Shown here piece after piece: positions 1 to 7,488 of a DNA stretch of 33,623 nucleotides. Source of the stretch: Lutibaculum baratangense AMV1 (GTDB taxonomy: Bacteria; Pseudomonadota; Alphaproteobacteria; Rhizobiales; Tepidamorphaceae); contig NZ_AWXZ01000030.1 of NCBI RefSeq assembly GCF_000496075.1, positions 1 to 33,623 of the forward strand, given 5' to 3'. Each line of letters opens with the position of its first letter. The stretch's first letter is position 1. Both the position numbers and the translations under genes were made by a program. Below the pieces are notes generated by a model. The model did no database searches and was not told where the DNA came from. It saw only the letters and a list, made by a program, of their open reading frames with translations.

Positions 1-320
1 TTTCTTCCGCCGCTCGGGATGCTGACGGGCGCCCGCCGAACGCTCCGGCCCTTATTGCTCGTGCGGAGCGAAGGGGACGGTCACGGAAATGATCTCCGTG
101 GCCGCTCCTGGCCGCGAGCGGACCGGCAGCAATGGACGACCGCCGCCACGGGAGGAGACGTTCGGTCCGGAGCGACCACAGCACGACGATGCGGGCCTTC
201 TTCGCCTTGTGGGCCGGCTCGACGTGGATTGTGACCGAGCTACCTTCGACCTCACTCGACCGAGAGGATTCGTCGCGGGCCCGGAGGGACGAGCACCTTC
301 AGCCGCTCGCAGGGAACGCG
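1..320. other. no confident gene
   Basis: This stretch lies downstream of the DUF169 gene. On the minus strand one frame (about 275 down to 180) reads a protein-like piece containing SSVTIHVEPAHKAKK and IVVLWSL. Another frame ends in EIISVTVPFAPHEQ with a stop at 52. Neither has a start codon or ribosome binding site, and they are in different frames. They may be remains of a decayed gene or chance open frames; I do not call a gene. Confidence 0.4.
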
Positions 321-1059
321 CTACTCGGCCCGCACCACAAAGCGCGCCGCGTCGGCTGCGGCATAGCGTGCGACCATCTGTTCCGTCTCCGCGTTCCGCT
401 TCAGAGCTTCGACGGTGTCGGCGAGCTTCGAGAGGGGGATGGCGCAGCTCATCTCGTCGTTGCGCATCCCGGTACGCACCCGGCTCAGCATGCAGCCGAC
501 GCTGATCGCGATCTCGTGGTCGTCCTTCGCTATTCGCGAGCACGTGGCACTGCGGCTTCCCCTCGAAGCGCACGCCGCCGAGAGCGTCGTCGAGCATCAT
601 CGCCTGCTTTGCGTTGAGGCGCAGGAAGACGATGTCGGGATCGACTGGCATCCGGTCGAGCGGGCCGTAGACGATCGAGCCCGGCCTGTCCTTCACGGCG
701 GGCACGCGTGGAAAGTCCTCCGGAGTCACCCAGCCGGACTGCACGAGCGCGCCGACGTCGTTCTTCGAGGCAACCTCCTCGAGCGTCTTGAAGCCGTGCG
801 TATAGCTGCCGACCGAGCAGTTGGCATGGTCCTCCTTCACCGTCGAGAAAACCCTTTCGGTGCCAAGGAACCAGAACACGCACGGCGCGGAGACGGCGCC
901 TGTGCGACCGTCCTCCGTCGGCGCCGGATGCACGCCGCCGACCTGCTCGATGCCGTCTGTGTCGCTCTCGCTCCTGAAGGCTATGCCGACCGGCGGCACC
1001 GCCAGGCGCAGCAGTTCCTTCAACTGGTCCGCCAGAGCGACGGTCGTCGCGTTCGACAT
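321..1059 (-). pseudogene. DUF169 family protein, frameshifted
   Basis: Start ATG at 1059 follows GGGGGAG. The first reading frame gives a typical DUF169 (PF02596) N-terminal half: PPVGIAF near residue 22, then APCVFWFLG, CSVGSYTHG and FLRLNAKQAMML. After KPQCHVL (about 531-545) the frame must drop one base to continue as RIAKDDHEIAISVGCML, RVRTGMRNDEMSCAIP and the C-terminal VVRAE stop at 321. The 739-base span is 3n+1, matching one extra base. With the shift ignored the protein would be about 245 aa, normal for the family. The function of DUF169 is unknown; conserved Cys residues suggest metal or redox binding. It lies 42 bases after the ABC permease in the same direction, so probably in that operon. 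It could be a real pseudogene or a sequencing error. Confidence 0.8.
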
Positions 1060-1100
1060 TGTCGGATCTCCCCCGTTCAATAAGGTGCGAGGCGGCGACT

Positions 1101-1862
1101 TCACGCGTATCGCCAGTGCAGAAGCCACCGCTCAAGGCGACCGGCGAGCGAGAAGAGCAGGAGCACGAACGCCATGATGATGAAGATCAGGGCGAGCGTC
1201 TGCGCTGCATTGTAGGTCGACTGGGCGAACGACAGGAGATAGCCGAGGCCACGGCTCGAGGCGACGAACTCGCCGACGACGGCGCCGGTAAAGGCGAAGC
1301 CCACGGCGACCTTGAGGCTGCCCATCACCCAGGCGGTGACCGACGGAACGTAAACCTCGCGCAGGAGCGTTGCACGTCCGCCGCCGAGCGTCTGAACGCG
1401 CTCCACGAGGCGCGTGTCGACTTCACGGATGCCGCTGTAGACGGAAAAGAAGATGAGGACCGCGACGAGGACGAGGCTCAGGGCAACCTTCGAGCCGAGG
1501 TCGATACCGAACCAGATGATGAAGAGCGGTGCCAGGATGACGCGCGGGATCGCGTTCAAGAGGATCATCACCGGCTCGAGCACGTCTGCGAGCGGGCGCA
1601 CCATGGCGGCCGCGAAGCCGAGCGCGGACCCGATCAGGAGCCCGCCGAACAGCCCGAGCAGTGCCGCCGAGAAGGTTGCGGCGATGTGCTCCCAGATCGT
1701 GCCGCCAGCGAAGAGCTCGTAGAAGGTCATCGCAATGACGGTCGGTGGCGGCGCATAGAAGGGGTCGATCAGGCCTGCCCGGCTGCACACCTCCCAGAGC
1801 AGGACGAGAGTGGTCAGCGCGATCGCCTGTCGTGCCCAGGCCCGGGCAAGAGCGTCTCTCAT
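1101..1862 (-). CDS. ABC transporter permease, TauC/SsuC type
   Basis: A 253-aa inner-membrane permease of the BPD_transp_1 family, as in nitrate/sulfonate/taurine importers. It has about six hydrophobic segments (from LTTLVLLWEV at 16 to LALIFIIMAFVLLLF near the end). The cytoplasmic EAA-like loop is RVQTLGGGRATLLREVYVPS around residues 152-171, the site that docks the ATPase. The ATG overlaps the stop of the ATPase gene in ATGA (1859-1862), so translation is coupled. With the two upstream genes it makes a complete importer: binding protein, ATPase, permease. Substrate not readable; the family takes up sulfonates, thiamine-pyrimidine precursors, nitrate or similar small molecules. Confidence 0.93.
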   Translation of the reverse strand: MRDALARAWARQAIALTTLVLLWEVCSRAGLIDPFYAPPPTVIAMTFYELFAGGTIWEHIAATFSAALLGLFGGLLIGSALGFAAAMVRPLADVLEPVMILLNAIPRVILAPLFIIWFGIDLGSKVALSLVLVAVLIFFSVYSGIREVDTRLVERVQTLGGGRATLLREVYVPSVTAWVMGSLKVAVGFAFTGAVVGEFVASSRGLGYLLSFAQSTYNAAQTLALIFIIMAFVLLLFSLAGRLERWLLHWRYA

Positions 1863-2716
1863 ATCCCGCCTCCGAGTTGGTCCACCTCGCCCGACAGATC
1901 GTGCCAGATGCGCTGCAGGAGCGGTGCGAATGTCGGGTGGCCTCGAACGCCGATGAGGTCGCGCGGCCGGGGGATGTCGATGGGGTAGCTCGCACTGATG
2001 CGTGCCCGCGGCCCGCGCGACAGCAGATAGACGGCGTCGGACAGCGCCTGCGCCTCCTCGAGGTCGTGCGTCACGAGAAGCACAGCGATGCGCTCACCTT
2101 CGACCCACTGGAGCAGGTCCTGCGTGACATGGTGCCGCACGATCGCGTCGAGCGAAGCGAAGGGCTCGTCCATCAACAAGAGCTTCGGCCGCAGAGCGAG
2201 CACCTGGGCGAGCGCGACGCGTTTGCGCTGGCCGCCCGAGAGCTGCCGCGGGTAGCGCTTCTCCAGACCGGAGAGTCCAAGCCGCGCAAGCCATCGGTCG
2301 GCCTCGCGGAACGCCTCCGCCTTCGGTGTGCCCCGGAGCCGGAGCCCGAGTGCAACGTTCTGCCGCGCCGTACGCCATGGCAGGAGCGCGTCATCCTGAA
2401 AGAGGAAGCCCATCTCCCGCGGCTCTACGGAAAGCTTCACCTCGCCGCCATCCGGCTTGTGCAGACCGGAGATCGCACGCAAGACCGTGCTCTTTCCGGA
2501 GCCCGAGGGGCCGATGAGGCTCACGACCTGGCCGCTCGCGACATCGAGCGAGACCCCGTCGATCACCGGCTCCGCCTTGCCGTAGCGCATGCGGAGGTTG
2601 CGCACGGCGACGACCGGACTTCCCGGGAGGCGCTCCGGAGGATCGGCTTCGGGATCGTAGGGGACGGGACGCTCGCTCAGTGGCTTCGGCTTTCTCCGCT
2701 GCGCTGTCGAAGTCAA
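1859..2716 (-). CDS. ABC transporter ATP-binding protein, TauB/SsuB type
   Basis: A 285-aa ATPase that energises the importer. Walker A is GPSGSGKST, the Q-loop lies in GFLFQDDALLPW, the signature is LSGGQRKRVALAQ, Walker B is LLLMDEPFASLD and the switch His is in VTHDLEEA. The DDALLPWRTARQNV segment is typical of the nitrate/sulfonate/taurine subfamily. The frame opens with TTG at 2716 overlapping the stop of the binding-protein gene (TTGA). No better ATG exists before the ABC core, and the first 35 residues are a proline- and charge-rich extension, so the true start could be a few codons downstream. Confidence 0.93.
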   Translation of the reverse strand: MTSTAQRRKPKPLSERPVPYDPEADPPERLPGSPVVAVRNLRMRYGKAEPVIDGVSLDVASGQVVSLIGPSGSGKSTVLRAISGLHKPDGGEVKLSVEPREMGFLFQDDALLPWRTARQNVALGLRLRGTPKAEAFREADRWLARLGLSGLEKRYPRQLSGGQRKRVALAQVLALRPKLLLMDEPFASLDAIVRHHVTQDLLQWVEGERIAVLLVTHDLEEAQALSDAVYLLSRGPRARISASYPIDIPRPRDLIGVRGHPTFAPLLQRIWHDLSGEVDQLGGGI

Positions 2717-3762
2717 ACCGGCACGACCCCCGTATCGAGGAGCGTCGCGAGGTCGACCTCCGGCGGAAGAACGCCTCCCGTCTGAAGAGCGTCGACGACG
2801 CGCCGGCAGGCCTCGACATCGATCGCAACGGACTCCGGATAAAGCGACTCGCGATAGCGGGAGACGATGTCGTCGAACCGTTCCGCATCGCCGCCAACCA
2901 GAAGCTCCGCCGGCAGCGCCTCACGTAGCGCCGAGATGGGTGCTGTCCGCTGCGCCCGAAGGCCCCTCTCCAGCGCCCGAGCGAGGCGCTTCATCTGGTC
3001 GAGCCGCTCCTCACGCTCCTCGGAGCGGTAGGCGACGCCCATGAACTCGTAGGCCCCGCCAAGGACGCGCTCGGCATCGGCGATGTCCATCGCGTTGAAG
3101 AGGACTTTGCCGCCTTCCTCGACAATCAACGTAAGGGCCGGCTCCTGCACCATGCCCGCAGCCACCTGGCCGCGCCGCAACGCCTCGAACAGGTTGGGAC
3201 CTAGAACCGCGAAATTGACCTTGTCGGCGCCCACGCCAGCCTCTGCGAGAAGGTAGAGGAGCATCGTATGGTCGGCGTTGCCGAGGGCGGATACGCCGAC
3301 GGTCTTCCCTTCGAGATCGGCTAGGCCTGTAATCTCTTCGGCCTCGTTGGGCCCGACGGCGAGCGCGAATAGCGGCAGGCGGCCGGTCGTCATGAAGCGG
3401 CGGATCGCGGCGCCGTTCACGAAGGCCTGGACGGCAACGTCGAAAGAGGTTGCGGCATAGTCGACCGCGCCGCCGACGAGGGCCTGCATCGCGGCGTTTC
3501 CACCGCGGGTATAGACGAGTTCCACCGAGAGCCCCTCTTCCTCGAAGAAGCCTTGCGCTCTCGTGAACTCGTAGGGCGTGACGCACAGGAGCTGGCTGCA
3601 GAAGGCAAGCCGGACCGTTTCCTGCGTTTTGGCACCCGTCGTCCGGGTCATGAAACCCAGGCCGGCAAGCCCCGCCGTACCTTTCAGAAGGCCGCGTCGG
3701 TTGACGCGAGAGTCGGGCTTGCGCTCCCAGATGAGCTCCGGCTTGTCGTCACAGCAACTCAT
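2713..3762 (-). CDS. ABC transporter substrate-binding protein, NMT1/SsuA-like, Tat signal
   Basis: A 349-aa periplasmic binding protein of the NMT1/THI5-like or SsuA/TauA fold. The N-terminus carries NRRGLLKG followed by a short hydrophobic stretch (TAGLAGLGF), a twin-arginine type signal, so it is probably exported folded. Fold landmarks: FFEEEGLSVELV, GGNAAMQALVGGAVDYA, LEGKTVGVSALGNADHTM and VAAGMVQEPALTL. An unusual MSCC at the extreme N-terminus lies before the signal and would be removed. ATG at 3762 follows GAAGGAGCCGGCC. It is first gene of the minus-strand operon with the ATPase, permease and DUF169 gene. Ligand unknown. Confidence 0.9.
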   Translation of the reverse strand: MSCCDDKPELIWERKPDSRVNRRGLLKGTAGLAGLGFMTRTTGAKTQETVRLAFCSQLLCVTPYEFTRAQGFFEEEGLSVELVYTRGGNAAMQALVGGAVDYAATSFDVAVQAFVNGAAIRRFMTTGRLPLFALAVGPNEAEEITGLADLEGKTVGVSALGNADHTMLLYLLAEAGVGADKVNFAVLGPNLFEALRRGQVAAGMVQEPALTLIVEEGGKVLFNAMDIADAERVLGGAYEFMGVAYRSEEREERLDQMKRLARALERGLRAQRTAPISALREALPAELLVGGDAERFDDIVSRYRESLYPESVAIDVEACRRVVDALQTGGVLPPEVDLATLLDTGVVPV

Positions 3763-3998
3763 GGCCGGCTCCTTCGATGAACTTCTCTGTCGGGACCGTC
3801 GGCGCGCGCCCGTCCCTCACCCGTTGAAGAAGAATCTGCTCTTGCAGCGCGTGCTGAGGAGCTATCCTAGCAGATCCCCATGGTCAGCCGAGGCATGCGA
3901 TCCCAAATCCGGCCCGTGACCGCGAACCGCTGTGCCTCGTCGCTGCTCCAGCGGGCACAATTTTCGCACCAAGAGGCTCGGCTGATCGGGGGATGCGA
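3763..3998. other. intergenic region upstream of the ABC operon
   Basis: This 236-base gap separates the start of the binding-protein gene from the end of merR, both on the minus strand. It should hold the ABC operon promoter. I see no clear sigma-70 hexamers, no strong inverted repeat, no coding potential and none of the GTAACG-type sites found elsewhere in the window. Confidence 0.5.
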
Positions 3999-4415
3999 CT
4001 ACAGCGGCTTGTCCTCCTCGCTCAGGATGTCGAGGATCGGGCATTCCGGCGCATCTCCACCCTCGCACCGCGCCGCGGTCTCGGCGAGCGTCCGCGCCAT
4101 CCTCTCGAGGTCGGCGATCTTCCCGCGGATGTCCTCCAGGTGCCGCAGCGCAGCTTCCTGGATGTCGCCGCAGCCGTGACCGCCCTCCACGAGGTCGAGA
4201 AGGTTGCGGATCTCGTCCACCGTGAAACCGAGCTCGCGGCTGCGCCGGATGAAGACGAGCCTGCGCCGATGATCGTCGGAGTAGCTCCGGTGCCCGCCGG
4301 GCGTCCTCGGGGGCGACGGCAGGAGGCCGACCCGCTCGTAGTACCGGATCGTCTCGATGTTGACCTCCGCGAGCCGCGAGAGGCTGCCAATGCCCTGTTC
4401 ACGTCGATGTGTCAC
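3999..4415 (-). CDS. merR: MerR-type mercury-responsive regulator
   Basis: A 138-aa dimeric transcription factor. The N-terminal winged helix-turn-helix reads IGSLSRLAEVNIETIRYYER, followed by GLLPSPPRTPGGHRSY. A dimerisation helix follows, with Cys in GGHGCGD near 82. The C-terminal loop has two Cys in RCEGGDAPECPILD. These three Cys correspond in order and approximate spacing to Hg(II) ligands C82, C117 and C126 of classical MerR; the last spacing is one residue shorter. The start codon is GTG at 4415 behind AAAAGGG. It is divergent from merT, with a perfect palindrome between them. I infer a mercury-type sensor; another thiophilic metal is possible. Confidence 0.9.
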   Translation of the reverse strand: MTHRREQGIGSLSRLAEVNIETIRYYERVGLLPSPPRTPGGHRSYSDDHRRRLVFIRRSRELGFTVDEIRNLLDLVEGGHGCGDIQEAALRHLEDIRGKIADLERMARTLAETAARCEGGDAPECPILDILSEEDKPL

Positions 4416-4424
4416 CGAAGGCCC

Positions 4425-4455
4425 TTTTATCTGTAGCGGCTACAGATTGCATAGT
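4425..4455 (+). promoter_or_regulatory. merR/merT divergent promoter-operator
   Basis: CTGTAGC-G-GCTACAG at 4431-4445 is a perfect 7-bp inverted repeat. It lies exactly in a 19-base spacer between TTTTAT (4425-4430) and CATAGT (4450-4455). A 19-base spacer with the dyad inside is the hallmark of MerR-family activated promoters. The -10 is reasonable, the -35 weak. On the other strand the same dyad lies just upstream of merR, fitting autorepression. Confidence 0.7.
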
Positions 4456-4488
4456 TTGCGGAGTTCTCATGGTCAACGAGGTGAAGGC

Positions 4489-4884
4489 ATGGAAGGAAGC
4501 AACCATTCTGCGGCGCCGGGCCGCTCCTTCGACGACGGCAGGACGGCATCCGGAGCGATCGCCTTCGGCGGCCTTATCGGCGCAGTGGCGTCGACCTCGT
4601 GCTGCATCGTGCCGCTCGTCCTCTTCAGCCTCGGGATCGGGGGAGCGTGGATCGGCACCTTGACGGCATTGGCGCCCTACCAGCCGATCTTTGCAGTCGT
4701 GACGCTGGGTTTCCTCGGTTCCGGCTACTACCTCACCCGCCGCACGACACAGGACTGCGAAGGTGGCGCCTGCGCCCGCCCGCTGCCAAGCCGCCTCGTG
4801 AAGGCCACCCTGTGGGTCGCCACGGTCCTCGTGACCTCCGCGATCATCTTCCCGTACCTCGCGCCGTCACTGCTAGCGGCATGA
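4489..4884 (+). CDS. merT: mercuric ion transport protein MerT
   Basis: A 131-aa inner-membrane protein that passes Hg(II) into the cytoplasm. Three hydrophobic segments are visible. The first holds the vicinal Cys pair in STSCCIVPL, followed by LGIGGAWIGTLTALAPYQP, the MerT signature. The second Cys pair is in the cytoplasmic loop DCEGGACARP. The last segment ends FPYLAPSL. The N-terminus is about 25 residues longer than in classical MerT, hydrophilic and Ser/Gly-rich. ATG at 4489 is chosen because of GAGGTGAAGG just before it; open frame continues upstream into merR and is not likely translated. First gene of the mer operon. Confidence 0.92.
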   Translation: MEGSNHSAAPGRSFDDGRTASGAIAFGGLIGAVASTSCCIVPLVLFSLGIGGAWIGTLTALAPYQPIFAVVTLGFLGSGYYLTRRTTQDCEGGACARPLPSRLVKATLWVATVLVTSAIIFPYLAPSLLAA

Positions 4885-4895
4885 AGGAGAGTTAC

Positions 4896-5192
4896 ATGAA
4901 GCGAAGGTGCCTGATCCTGTTGCCCCTCCTCACCCTGTCGGCGAATCCCGCTCTCTCGGCGGAACGCACTGTAACGCTCGCGGTGGAGAACATGACCTGC
5001 GTATCGTGCCCGTACATCGTCCGAAAGACGCTGGCAGCGGTGCCGGGCGTCTCGGACGTTCGGGTGTCCTACGAGGACGGATCGGCCGTCGTCACGTTCG
5101 ACGATGCCAACACCACTGTGGATGCGCTCACCGAAGCGACCGCCCGTCGCGGCTACCCCTCTCAAATCCGGATGGAGCAAGAGGGCGGCTAG
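4896..5192 (+). CDS. merP: periplasmic mercury-binding protein MerP
   Basis: A 98-aa heavy-metal-associated (HMA) domain protein. A signal peptide (basic MKRR, hydrophobic LILLPLLTLSA, cleavage near ALSAE) directs it to the periplasm. The metal site is NMTCVSC, the MerP form of GMTCxxC. A ferredoxin-like fold follows (VSDVRVSYEDGSAVVTFDD, then a C-terminal helix). ATG at 4896 follows AAGGAG and lies 11 bases after the merT stop. It would capture Hg(II) and pass it to MerT. Confidence 0.93.
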   Translation: MKRRCLILLPLLTLSANPALSAERTVTLAVENMTCVSCPYIVRKTLAAVPGVSDVRVSYEDGSAVVTFDDANTTVDALTEATARRGYPSQIRMEQEGG

Positions 5193-5232
5193 TCCATCTC
5201 CCATAAACCCTCCCGACCTGTTGAAGGACGAC

Positions 5233-5475
5233 ATGACCACCCTCGAAAGCACGATCACGTGTCCCCGCTGCGGCCACAGCCGGACGGAGACCATGCCGAC
5301 GGCCGCCTGCCAGTTCTTCTACGATTGCAGCGACTGCGGCGCGGTCCTGCGCCCGCTGGAGGGAGACTGCTGCGTCTACTGCTCGTATGGCTCGCTCCCT
5401 TGCCCACCCGTGCAGGAGGCCCAGTTGAGCGGCAAGCCCGCCGCCTGCTGCGGCGCGGACACGGGAGGAACCTGA
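5233..5475 (+). CDS. GDCCVxC domain protein (small Cys-rich, mer-associated)
   Basis: An 80-aa soluble protein with twelve Cys. It has an N-terminal zinc-ribbon-like TCPRCGH, then YDCSDCGAVLRPLEGDCCVYCSYG and CPP, ending AACCGAD. This is the family named after GDCCVxC, some members of which have selenocysteine in place of a Cys; here all codons are ordinary Cys. It may handle mercury or another metal between MerT and the reductase; that is inference from position. ATG at 5233 follows AAGGACGAC. Its stop overlaps the start of the next gene in TGATG, so the two are coupled. Confidence 0.85.
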   Translation: MTTLESTITCPRCGHSRTETMPTAACQFFYDCSDCGAVLRPLEGDCCVYCSYGSLPCPPVQEAQLSGKPAACCGADTGGT

Positions 5476-6824
5476 TGACCCGGGAGTTCGACCTCGTCGT
5501 GATCGGCACGGGTACCGCCGCCAGGGTCGTGGCAACCCGGATGCGGGACGCGGGATGGAGCGTCGCCGTGGCGGATGCGAAACCGTTCGGGGGAACGTGC
5601 GCGCTACGGGGGTGCGACCCGAAGAAGATGCTCGTCGGAGGGACGGACGCCGTGGACCATGCCCGTCGGATGCGGGGCCTCGGCGTGAAAGGCGAGGCGG
5701 CCGTCGATTGGTCTGAACTCGTGGCCTTCAAGCGCGGCTTCACGGAGCCGGTCCCTGGGAAGCAGGAGACCTTATATGCCGACAGGGGGATCGAGACCTT
5801 CCGCGGACACGCCAGGTTTGCGGCACCCGACGCCGTGGAGGTCGACGGGACGACGCTCGGGGCTCGCCACGTCGTGATCGCCGCCGGTGCCCGTCCTGTC
5901 CCGCTCGGCATCCCGGGCGACGAGCATCTCGTCGACAACGAAGGCTTCATGGACCTGGAACGCCTGCCGCGGCGCATCGTCTTCGTCGGCGGGGGGTACA
6001 TCGCCGCGGAATTTTCGCACATAGCTGCGCGCGCCGGGGCCCAGGTCACCGTGCTGCAGCGGGGGCCCCGGATGCTCAAGGGCTTCGACGCCGACCTCGT
6101 CGGCTGGCTCATGGAGAGGTTCGGTGACATTGGCATCGACGTCCGGACGGGCGCCAGCGTGGAGGCGATCGAGAAGGCGGGCGACGCCTATCGCGTGGTT
6201 GCGTCGCAGGGAGGCGACACTCTCACCGTCGAAGCGGATCTGGTCGTGCATGCGTCAGGCCGCATCCCCAACCTCGAGGGGCTTGATCTGGAACGGGGCA
6301 ACGTGGCCACGAGGGACGGCCGTCTCGAGCTCGACGAGCACCTGAGGAGCGTGTCGAACCCAAATGTCTACGCGGCCGGCGACGCCGCGCAGGCGGGGCC
6401 TCCCCTGACGCCCGTATCGAGCCACGATGCTAAGGTGGTGGTCGAGAACCTCCTCCACGGCCCCCATCTGAGGCCTGATTACCGCGGTGTCCCGAGCGTC
6501 GCCTTCACGATACCGCCGATCGCGGCTGTCGGGCTCGACGAGGAGAGGGCGCGCAAGCAGGGACTGCGGTTCCGCACGAACGCCCGGTCGGTTCCGCAAT
6601 GGTTCACGGCCCGGCAGGCGGCCGAGACGGTCTACGGATACAAGGTCCTGATCGAGGAGGATACCGGACGCATACTGGGCGCTCACCTGGTCGGGCCGCA
6701 TGCCGAGGAGACGATCAACCTCTTCGCGCTCGCACTTCGGCACAGCCTGACGTCGGACCACCTCGCCGACACGATGTTCGCCTACCCTACCGCCGCCTCT
6801 GACCTGTCTAGCATGCTGAGCTGA
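5475..6824 (+). CDS. FAD-dependent disulfide oxidoreductase, MerA-like without C-terminal Cys pair
   Basis: A 449-aa class I pyridine nucleotide-disulfide oxidoreductase. FAD site GTGTAARV near the N-terminus. Redox-active disulfide GGTCALRGCDPKK. NAD(P)H Rossmann motif FVGGGYIAAEFSHIAAR. Second FAD motif VYAAGDAA. C-terminal dimerisation domain. The His-Glu pair of glutathione reductase is replaced: the segment reads FAYPTAASD, with Tyr at the place where MerA also has Tyr. Unlike MerA there is no N-terminal HMA domain and no C-terminal CysCys; the protein ends DLSSMLS. So it sits where merA should be but lacks the residues that deliver Hg(II) to the flavin site. It may be a divergent mercuric reductase or a thiol/disulfide reductase serving the operon. 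Confidence 0.9.
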   Translation: MTREFDLVVIGTGTAARVVATRMRDAGWSVAVADAKPFGGTCALRGCDPKKMLVGGTDAVDHARRMRGLGVKGEAAVDWSELVAFKRGFTEPVPGKQETLYADRGIETFRGHARFAAPDAVEVDGTTLGARHVVIAAGARPVPLGIPGDEHLVDNEGFMDLERLPRRIVFVGGGYIAAEFSHIAARAGAQVTVLQRGPRMLKGFDADLVGWLMERFGDIGIDVRTGASVEAIEKAGDAYRVVASQGGDTLTVEADLVVHASGRIPNLEGLDLERGNVATRDGRLELDEHLRSVSNPNVYAAGDAAQAGPPLTPVSSHDAKVVVENLLHGPHLRPDYRGVPSVAFTIPPIAAVGLDEERARKQGLRFRTNARSVPQWFTARQAAETVYGYKVLIEEDTGRILGAHLVGPHAEETINLFALALRHSLTSDHLADTMFAYPTAASDLSSMLS

Positions 6825-6825
6825 A

Positions 6826-7404
6826 GTGGCGTCGCCCCGCATTCGACCCCTCGACGAGGCCGGAAACCCGCCCCGGCAAGCTCAGAAGCCGATGCTGCTC
6901 ATCCTGACCGCGCGTTCGCGGCCGGAACTCGTCGAGGATCTCTCGGCCGCCCACGCCCGGAACCATCGGAATCCCGACCGCGAGCTGCCCCCTATCTGCC
7001 GATGCCGAAGATCTCTTCGGCGGCCTCGACCGCTTCCGGCAGCACCAGTCCGGCCGTAGCGAAACTGGAGGGAAGCTCACCTGCCCTCCATGCAGTTGCA
7101 CGGCATCGAGCAGGACGTCGTCGATGCGTTGATGGAGGGGATCGGCACTGCTCAGGTGGAAGAGCGCCTAAAGCGGCTCCTGGAATTCGCCCGGAAGCTG
7201 ACGCTGGAGCCCGATCGGCTGACACAACAGGATGCCGATGCCGTGTTCGACGCGGGGTGGGACGAGGAAACGCTTCACGCCGCAATCGGCGTCGTCTGCC
7301 GATCCAGCTTCATGAGCCGCCTCGTGATGGCGCATGGCTTGACCCCGCCGGACAAGGGGTCGGCAGAGGAGAATTGCGAAGGAGCGGCTCCAACACGGGT
7401 ATGA
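6826..7404 (+). pseudogene. degraded carboxymuconolactone decarboxylase/AhpD-like gene
   Basis: From ATG 7090 to the stop at 7404 a 104-aa frame reads like the C-terminal half of peroxidase-related AhpD-like proteins: LHGIEQDVVDAL, RLKRLLEFARKLTLEPDRLTQQDADAVFDAGW, ETLHAAIGVVC, FMSRLVMAHGL. The N-terminal half with the CxxC/His active site is absent; the same frame is closed by a TAG at 7057. A GTG at 6826, two bases after the oxidoreductase stop, opens MASPRIRPLDEAG, which resembles the start of such proteins but is in a different frame. I read 6826-7404 as one gene with at least two frame breaks or a deletion. The alternative is a short real gene from 7090. Confidence 0.5.
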
Positions 7405-7426
7405 GAAAATGCACGGCAGTCTCGAC

Positions 7427-7452
7427 GGGAATGGCTGACGCCAGCCATCCCC
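7427..7452. terminator. hairpin between convergent genes
   Basis: ATGGCTG (7431-7437) pairs with CAGCCAT (7442-7448) around a 4-base loop; after one mismatch GGG (7427-7429) pairs with CCC (7450-7452). It lies between the CMD remnant (plus) and the GH15 gene (minus). No long T run, so a terminator role is inferred from position. Confidence 0.55.
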
Positions 7453-7488
7453 TTGGGTCACAGGTGCGCGACCGTGGCCGGGCGGTCC

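Noticed and set aside
180-280. Small minus-strand gene containing SSVTIHVEPAHKAKK
   Set aside because: No start codon between the preceding in-frame stop and the sequence, and the frame runs into unpatterned residues downstream.
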